Source of the DNA: Clostridia bacterium
GTDB taxonomy: Bacteria; Bacillota; Clostridia; Christensenellales; Aristaeellaceae
Length of the DNA stretch: 57,736 bases
Direction: 5' to 3'
NCBI GenBank assembly: GCA_017523615.1
Contig: JAFWWK010000154.1
Coordinates: forward strand, 1-57,736
Made by a program: the position numbers and the translations under genes. Shown piece after piece: positions 52,898 through 57,736 of the stretch. The notes under the pieces were generated by a model. The model was given only the letters and a program-made list of their open reading frames with translations, made no database searches and was not told where the DNA came from. How positions within the stretch are numbered: the first letter of the stretch is position 1; every line of letters begins with the position of its first letter.

Positions 52898-54082
52898 ATG
52901 AAAAAAAAGATTCTCTGTCTCATCGCGGCCTTTGCGATGCTCCTTGCCCTCCCGGTCTCAGCCGACAACAACGCTTCCCTCCCGGATCTGGGCACCTATG
53001 ATCCCCTTGTCATCCAGTCTCTCACCTGGACCGAAGGGACCCCTTTTTACGATTACGTGATGTTCAATTACAACAATACGGACGATCCTTTCGAAACCTA
53101 TGAGATCACCGCCGTCTGGCCCGACATGAGCTCCGCCCTCGTCCTGAGGGACGGCGGCCGCACCATCACGGTCGAGCCCCTTATCCTGGCCTCTGAAGGC
53201 ATCACCGTACCCGTAATGTACTTTGGCGTCTCCGATACCCTCGTAAAGATCTCCCGGGTCGAGATCCGCACCGGGCAGATCACCCTCTCATGTGATTTCT
53301 CCGGCGCCGATGAACACCTTGCCGTCAATCAGGAACGCCGTTTCTCCCAAGCCAGTGTGATCAACATCGGCTCCAACCTCTTCACCCTCATCGGTGACCT
53401 TGCAGACAACGGCGCCTCCCTTTCCTGCACCGTCACCCTGGAGAACGGGAACACGATCGAAGCCTCCTCGGAAAAGATCCCGGAGAAAGAAAACAATCCC
53501 TTCTACTGGCTGGACCTGTGCCTGAAGGAATCCGGCCTGCTGGACGGCGACCGCCGCCTCCAGGAGAGCCTCCGCCTGTATACCGCCCAGTACATCCTCC
53601 ATTTTGATACCCTTCCGGAGGTAAAGATGACCGGCGCAAATTGGATAAACGACCTGGACGACAGCGTGGCGGCCTATCCGTTGAAACTGGAATACGCCCG
53701 CGACGTTGAAGGCGCGGCCCTCACCTTGGGGATCCTCAACTATTCCGGCGCCTTCGGCAGCAAAAGCATCCGTTCCTCCTCCGCGGTCCGCCTGGTCTAT
53801 TACTGCCTGGACGGCGACGGCCAGGCCCTCGCCTTCGCGGATGGCAGTGTTTTCCATTACGTGGATTCCTTCTGCTACTTGGATCCCTGCGAAAGCGCCG
53901 TCCTTCCCTTTGACGTTCACCTGCCCCAAGGGACCGAATCGGTCATGGCGGCCATTTCGTCGGTGACCTGGTCGGAAGGCGCGGTACAGACCATTCCCGA
54001 CAGGGATCTGGTGTTTGTGAAATACACCCCGCAGAAGGTCGTCCCCGATACCGTCACGCAGGACGGCACCATCTCTCTCTGA
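52898..54082 (+). CDS. secreted protein of unknown function
   Basis: 394 residues with a clear signal peptide (MKKKILCLIAAFAMLLALPVSA, cleavage after Ala22). I recognise no family. The mature part is predicted beta-rich, with several aromatic strands, two closely spaced Cys in the C-terminal third (SFCYLDPCES) and no membrane segment or anchoring motif. Repeated structural echoes (SLTWTEGT near the start, SVTWSEGA near the end) suggest duplicated beta-sandwich domains. AAAGGGG lies before the ATG. It is divergent from the MacB-type exporter and followed by a strong terminator. Confidence 0.8.
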   Translation: MKKKILCLIAAFAMLLALPVSADNNASLPDLGTYDPLVIQSLTWTEGTPFYDYVMFNYNNTDDPFETYEITAVWPDMSSALVLRDGGRTITVEPLILASEGITVPVMYFGVSDTLVKISRVEIRTGQITLSCDFSGADEHLAVNQERRFSQASVINIGSNLFTLIGDLADNGASLSCTVTLENGNTIEASSEKIPEKENNPFYWLDLCLKESGLLDGDRRLQESLRLYTAQYILHFDTLPEVKMTGANWINDLDDSVAAYPLKLEYARDVEGAALTLGILNYSGAFGSKSIRSSSAVRLVYYCLDGDGQALAFADGSVFHYVDSFCYLDPCESAVLPFDVHLPQGTESVMAAISSVTWSEGAVQTIPDRDLVFVKYTPQKVVPDTVTQDGTISL

Positions 54083-54094
54083 CGCTTTGTTTCT

Positions 54095-54137
54095 GCGCAA
54101 AAAAGGACCGGACTTCGCGGCCCGGTCTTTTTTGCGC
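54095..54137. terminator. intrinsic terminator after the secreted-protein gene
   Basis: GCGCAAAAAA with GACCGG (54095-54111) pairs with CCGGTC and TTTTTTGCGC (54121-54137), with one bulged G. The flanking A and T tracts make it work in either direction. Confidence 0.85.
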
Positions 54138-54229
54138 ATTTATATGTTTTTGCTTTCACAGCAGCACACTGTTTTTGTGTTTTTTTGCTTTTCTCTTTTT
54201 TTCGGACAGTGTTTTTTTCGCCGCCTCCG

Positions 54230-55981
54230 TCAGCGTTCTTCTTCCTTTCCCTCCATCTTTGCCCAGCGGTCGCGGAACCAGTGGGCCGCCATCTTGGGAC
54301 GCCGGTCCCGGGTGAACAGGCCCTTGCGGTTCCCGCCGGGGCGCATCGGGCCCTGGCAGGTATTGAAGTCGGCAAAGTTCCAGGGCATTTCGCCGACGAC
54401 AAAATCCCTTTCGTCCAGGCACTCGCTCATTGCCCGGTAAAACTCCACCTGGAACTCTTCGGTAAACATCTCCGCCGCCGTCCCGTGAAGTCCGGCGATG
54501 GTATCGGCGCCATATTCCGACAGCACCACGGGCTTGTTTTTATCCTTCCACCAGTCAAGTTCCATCCGGAAAGCGTATTTTGCCGCGTCCAGGTCCCCGG
54601 AAAGGTTGTACCAGCCATAATACCTGTTGATGAACACCACGTCCATTTCGGGTATGATCCGGTCTTTTTCGTATATGTTCTGGCATCCCACCAGCGTCAC
54701 CGGCCGGTCCTGCGGATCTGTCCGGTGGGCCAGTCGATACAGGGGCATCCAGTAATCCCTGGCTTTTTCGGGGTATGTGTCGGTGCCCGGCTCGTTGCCG
54801 AGACTCCAGACGACGACGCAGGGATGGTTCTTGTCCCGGTCGATCATGTCCCGCAGCACCTGCGCATGATAGTCCCCGAGGCCCCAGCCATAGTTTTCGT
54901 CCGCCCACATGCCCACCGCGGGGGTCTCGTCCACGATCACGATGCCCTCCCGGTCACACAGGTCATAGATCTCCTCGGCGTAGGGATAATGGCTGGTCCT
55001 GAAGCAATTGGCGTGGAGCCAGTGGTACAGATTGATGTCGGTCATATTCAGGCAATGGTCCATGCCGCGCCCGCGGAAAGGGCTGTCCTCATGCCTGCAG
55101 GGACCGTGAAAATGGAAAGGTCTGCCGTTGATCAGGAACCGCGTCCCCTCAACCTTCACTTCCCGGACGCCGAAGGGCTGGTCATATTCGTCCGCGCCGC
55201 AGGTCACATGGGCCGTATACAGATAGGGCGTCCCCGGACGAGGTTCCCACAGCCTGGGCTCCGGAATGGTCAGTATCCCCTCGGGGCCTTTTCCTTCGGC
55301 CACCGTACGCCCCTGGGCGTCCAGGACGGTCACCCGGATCTCCCCCGTCCCCTCAGCGTCCACCCGGTAGCGCACCTCCCCGGTCATTTTCGTCACCAGG
55401 GTGATGTCGCGGATATACTCCGCGGGCGTGGTATACAGCCTTACCGGCCGGTTGATGCCCGCGTAATTGAAGAAATCGAAGGCCGGCAGGTTGACGCCTT
55501 TTTCCCGGCGGAGCCGTTTTCCTGCTTCGACCGAAGTGATCCCGGGATTATCCGAACCGAAAAAGGCCGTATCCCCCTCCGTGCCGATGGGCAGCGTAGT
55601 ATGGTCTATGCGGTTATCGGCTTCCACAAGGATCTCCGCCTCATCGCCGGGAGAGATCAGGTCCGTCACCTCGATCTCAAAAGGCAAAAAGCCGCCCCGG
55701 TGGGCGCAGATTTCCTTCCCGTTCAGAAACACCCGGGCATTGTGGGTCACGGCGTCGAACCGCAGCACGGCCCGCTGGCCGGCAAAGAAGGCGGGACAGG
55801 CGATCCTCTTCCTGTACCACACCTTCCCCGTGTGGTCCCGGAAGGCCGCGTCGGGGCACTGGTCGTTATAGGATGCGGGCACCGCGATTGACTGCCACGC
55901 GTCTCCCTCGCGCAGGCGGAACTGCCAGATGCCCGACAGGTCCATAACGGCGCGGGCTGAATTGATCTGCGGATACAGCAT
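54230..55981 (-). CDS. uidA: beta-glucuronidase (glycoside hydrolase family 2)
   Basis: 583 residues. An N-terminal sugar-binding domain (YPQINSARAVMDLSGIWQF), an immunoglobulin-like domain (about 185-275) and a TIM barrel. Acid/base Glu397 is in SLGNEPGT, and nucleophile Glu489 is in LSEYGAD. The NxK motif N551-R-K553 contacts the glucuronate carboxylate and separates this group from beta-galactosidases. The segment between PAVGMWADENYG and HAQVLRDM is much shorter than in E. coli, so it probably belongs to the no-loop class. AGGAGG lies 7 nt before the ATG at 55981. It follows the LacI gene by 66 nt on the same strand. Confidence 0.93.
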   Translation of the reverse strand: MLYPQINSARAVMDLSGIWQFRLREGDAWQSIAVPASYNDQCPDAAFRDHTGKVWYRKRIACPAFFAGQRAVLRFDAVTHNARVFLNGKEICAHRGGFLPFEIEVTDLISPGDEAEILVEADNRIDHTTLPIGTEGDTAFFGSDNPGITSVEAGKRLRREKGVNLPAFDFFNYAGINRPVRLYTTPAEYIRDITLVTKMTGEVRYRVDAEGTGEIRVTVLDAQGRTVAEGKGPEGILTIPEPRLWEPRPGTPYLYTAHVTCGADEYDQPFGVREVKVEGTRFLINGRPFHFHGPCRHEDSPFRGRGMDHCLNMTDINLYHWLHANCFRTSHYPYAEEIYDLCDREGIVIVDETPAVGMWADENYGWGLGDYHAQVLRDMIDRDKNHPCVVVWSLGNEPGTDTYPEKARDYWMPLYRLAHRTDPQDRPVTLVGCQNIYEKDRIIPEMDVVFINRYYGWYNLSGDLDAAKYAFRMELDWWKDKNKPVVLSEYGADTIAGLHGTAAEMFTEEFQVEFYRAMSECLDERDFVVGEMPWNFADFNTCQGPMRPGGNRKGLFTRDRRPKMAAHWFRDRWAKMEGKEEER

Positions 55982-56047
55982 ATGTTTCCTCCTGTAAGAT
56001 ATGCGGTTGCAAAAGGCGGTCCTGCCGCCGGAAGCGGCCGGCGGCTT

Positions 56048-57115
56048 TCAGGAAATAACTTCAAAACTGCGTACGCCCAGGGCCGCGCCGCAGCTCTCCC
56101 TGACGATCAGGGTGCTTTCAAAGGACTGGTTGAAGGCGATGGGCTTCCCGGCGCTGATGGACATGATCAGCTCCGCCACGGCGCTGCGTCCGTGCTCATA
56201 GGGATGGAGGTCGATGGTGGTCAGCGAAGGTGTCAGGTATTGGGTGAAAAATGCGTTGTCGCAGCCCACCAGCGCCATGTCCCCGGGCACGCTCAGCCCC
56301 ATCCGGTGCAGCTGCCGCATGGCTCCCAGGGCCACCAGATCGTTGATGGCGAAGATCGCGGTGGGGTAATCTCCCCGGGCGTGATTGCCCAAAAGGATGC
56401 TGACGCCCAGTTCGCCGGCCTGGGCGTTGGTGCCGGTCAGCATCACATAGCCCGGGTCCTCGCGGCATGACAGGCGTTTTACTTCTTCATAATACGCGTT
56501 TTCGCGGATGGTGCTGAACCGGGCGCTCCGGTCTCCCCCCACGAAAGCGATCCTGCGGTGGCCCAGCATGCACAGGTGCGCCATGGCCTTTCTTACGCAC
56601 TGGGTGGGATCCGGCAGGGTCTGTCTGGCGCATTCGATGCCTTCCACCGGCGGACCGATGGCCACAAGCGGCATGGCTTCCTGGATGCGCATCAGGCTGG
56701 CCCGGGTCATCTCCGGGTTCACGCTCCTCTCCGTCGGGAATCCCGCCAGCAGCGCCCCCGCCGGCCTCAGGGCCAGCAGGTCCTCGGTCACTGTCTCGCA
56801 GGAAACGCCCTCGGGGTATGAAAGCACCAGCAGCTTGTATCCGCTGCGGGCCGCCTCCGCCGTCATCCCTTCGCACATGGCCGCGTAGTAGGGATTCGTC
56901 TGGGACGAAAGGACGGCGGCGATGAAGCGCCCCGCTTCCCTTATGGGATCGGAGCGGGTATACCCGGGCCGGTAATTCAGCCGTTCCGCGGCCGCTTCCA
57001 CCTTCCGGCGGGAGGCGGAGGAAACGCTGCCGCCGGTCAGGGCCCTGCTCACGGTGGCGATGGATACGCCCGCTTCCCTGGCGACATCCACAATGGTGGG
57101 CTGTTTTTCATTCAT
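56048..57115 (-). CDS. LacI-family transcriptional regulator
   Basis: 355 residues. A helix-turn-helix at 5-26 (TIVDVAREAGVSIATVSRALTGG) with hinge RRKVEAAAERLNYRP, followed by a periplasmic-binding-protein-like sugar domain. It lies upstream of uidA and divergent from a sugar-binding protein gene, so it probably controls glucuronide or oligosaccharide use. The ATG at 57115 has GGGTGA upstream. TGTAAA-type palindromes in the divergent region are likely operators. Confidence 0.93.
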   Translation of the reverse strand: MNEKQPTIVDVAREAGVSIATVSRALTGGSVSSASRRKVEAAAERLNYRPGYTRSDPIREAGRFIAAVLSSQTNPYYAAMCEGMTAEAARSGYKLLVLSYPEGVSCETVTEDLLALRPAGALLAGFPTERSVNPEMTRASLMRIQEAMPLVAIGPPVEGIECARQTLPDPTQCVRKAMAHLCMLGHRRIAFVGGDRSARFSTIRENAYYEEVKRLSCREDPGYVMLTGTNAQAGELGVSILLGNHARGDYPTAIFAINDLVALGAMRQLHRMGLSVPGDMALVGCDNAFFTQYLTPSLTTIDLHPYEHGRSAVAELIMSISAGKPIAFNQSFESTLIVRESCGAALGVRSFEVIS

Positions 57116-57201
57116 CCGATATCACCCGTTTCGCCCTGCGCCTGCACGCCGGTCGACGGCATGGCTGCGGCCCATGGCGTTCTGTCTGTTCTCTACGAAC
57201 T

Positions 57202-57230
57202 ATTATAGCACATCCTCGGCGTCATTTCAA
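57202..57230 (-). promoter_or_regulatory. promoter of lacI-type gene and uidA
   Basis: Reverse strand: TTGAAA at 57230-57225, a 17-nt spacer, and TATAAT at 57207-57202. This and the following entries describe the 327-nt divergent gap 57116-57442. Confidence 0.75.
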
Positions 57231-57238
57231 TAGAAAAC

Positions 57239-57271
57239 TGTAAACATTTACACTCATTTACACTATTTACA
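57239..57271. promoter_or_regulatory. palindromic operator and tandem TTTACA half-sites
   Basis: TGTAAA-CA-TTTACA (57239-57252) is a near-perfect palindrome. Further TTTACA copies at 57257-57262 and 57266-57271 keep about one helical turn between them. They lie between the two divergent promoters. Confidence 0.65.
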
Positions 57272-57304
57272 ATCAAGATTCTGAAAATAATTTCACATCA
57301 AGGC

Positions 57305-57332
57305 TTGACACACGGAAAAAACGGGATATAAT
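57305..57332 (+). promoter_or_regulatory. promoter of the sugar-binding protein gene
   Basis: TTGACA at 57305-57310, a 16-nt spacer, and TATAAT at 57327-57332. Confidence 0.8.
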
Positions 57333-57374
57333 TGTTCGTGTAAGACAAATCGTCAAGTTTCATTCCATATCGTT

Positions 57375-57388
57375 TGTAAACGTTTCCA
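57375..57388 (+). promoter_or_regulatory. downstream LacI/CcpA-type operator
   Basis: TGTAAACGTTTCCA resembles the cre/LacI consensus with a central CG. It lies between the predicted transcript start and the ribosome site, so a bound repressor would block transcription. Confidence 0.65.
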
Positions 57389-57442
57389 CAGGTCAAAAAC
57401 GGCGCGTCCGTTTTCGATATCAATTAAAGGAGGAACTCATCC

Positions 57443-57736
57443 ATGAAGAAACTGCTGGCACTCTCTCTGTCCGTGATCATGGTCCTGTCCATGGTCTGCG
57501 CCGCCGCCGACGACGGCGTCGTCCTGAAGGTCGTGGCGTGGGACGTCAACACCACCACCTATTACGCCGCCCAGAAGGAAGCTTTCGAAGCCTCCCACCC
57601 CGGCATCACCATCGAGTATGTGGACGTGGCTTCCCAGGATTACGGCACCAAGACCAGCACCATGCTGGCCGGCGACGACACCTCCGACATCTTCATGATC
57701 AAAGAGGTCACCGACATCCTGAACTGGAACAAGGCC
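57443..57736 (+). CDS. ABC transporter sugar-binding protein, family 1 (partial, runs off the right edge)
   Basis: The first 98 residues are present. The signal peptide is MKKLLALSLSVIMVLSMVCAAA; the mature start VVLKVVAWDVNTTTYYAAQ is followed by FEASHPGITIEYVDV, typical of family-1 sugar-binding proteins. AAAGGAGG lies 9 nt before the ATG. Its divergence from the LacI-uidA unit suggests uptake of a glucuronic-acid-containing sugar; permease genes would lie beyond the edge. Confidence 0.9.
   Translation, partial: MKKLLALSLSVIMVLSMVCAAADDGVVLKVVAWDVNTTTYYAAQKEAFEASHPGITIEYVDVASQDYGTKTSTMLAGDDTSDIFMIKEVTDILNWNKA

Noticed and set aside
54185-55891. Plus-strand open frame of 568 codons
   Set aside because: Antisense to beta-glucuronidase; composition typical of shadow frames.

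Overview
This window is about 58 kb of GC-rich DNA from a chromosome that looks like Bacillota, probably class Clostridia. The evidence is a DnaD plus DnaC/DnaI-type loader pair, a T-box leader, a maf-mreBCD-mrdA-minD-rodA cluster, a Spo0B/GHKL-type kinase, strong AGGAGG ribosome sites and TTGACA/TATAAT promoters. No genus can be assigned from sequence alone. Coding is dense and nearly all genes look intact. No rRNA, tRNA, CRISPR array, transposase or phage gene was seen.

Layout. 1-1.1 kb: the 5' part of a glycogen phosphorylase gene, running off the left edge. 1.3-7.5 kb (+): polA, coaE, a lytic transglycosylase and an orphan peptide-type binding protein overlap each other, followed by nrdR. 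7.5-11.3 kb (-): a probable tryptophan ABC transporter (trpXYZ) with a downstream gtrA, behind a T-box leader whose specifier reads as TGG (Trp). 11.3-16.5 kb: an accessory island. It holds a stand-alone Card1/Can2-like (DUF1887) CARF nuclease, a divergent histidine-phosphatase gene sharing its -35 region, and a three-gene RNA-repair-like operon (nucleotidyltransferase-like protein, polynucleotide kinase fused to an HD domain, Rnl1-like RNA ligase). 16.7-24.9 kb (-): one 2,719-residue surface protein made of about 18 pilin-isopeptide-type repeats. 25.2-28.6 kb (+): a PfkB kinase, a HAD hydrolase-thymidylate kinase fusion, and mnmA. 28.6-33.1 kb (-): dnaE followed by an orphan sensor kinase. 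33.2-40.2 kb (+): ligA, a CtpE-like P-type ATPase, dnaD and a dnaC/dnaI-like loader. 40.3-49.8 kb (-): yajC, a receiver-less winged-helix regulator and the cell-elongation cluster. 50.0-54.1 kb: a MacB-type ABC exporter fusion and a divergent secreted protein. 54.2-57.7 kb: a beta-glucuronidase and LacI regulator operon, divergent from a sugar-binding protein gene that runs off the right edge.

How it works together. Much of the window is housekeeping: replication and repair (polA, dnaE, ligA, dnaD, loader, tmk), tRNA thiolation (mnmA), CoA synthesis and the rod-shape machinery. The most unusual content is at 11.3-16.5 kb. There a putative cyclic-oligonucleotide-activated nuclease with no visible CRISPR genes lies beside an end-healing and sealing RNA repair cassette, which suggests an RNA damage/repair or phage-defence function. 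The giant repeat protein, in which most repeats seem to have lost the Lys and Glu of the isopeptide triad while keeping the Asn, is the second item of interest. All functional calls rest on reading motifs by eye; no database search was run.
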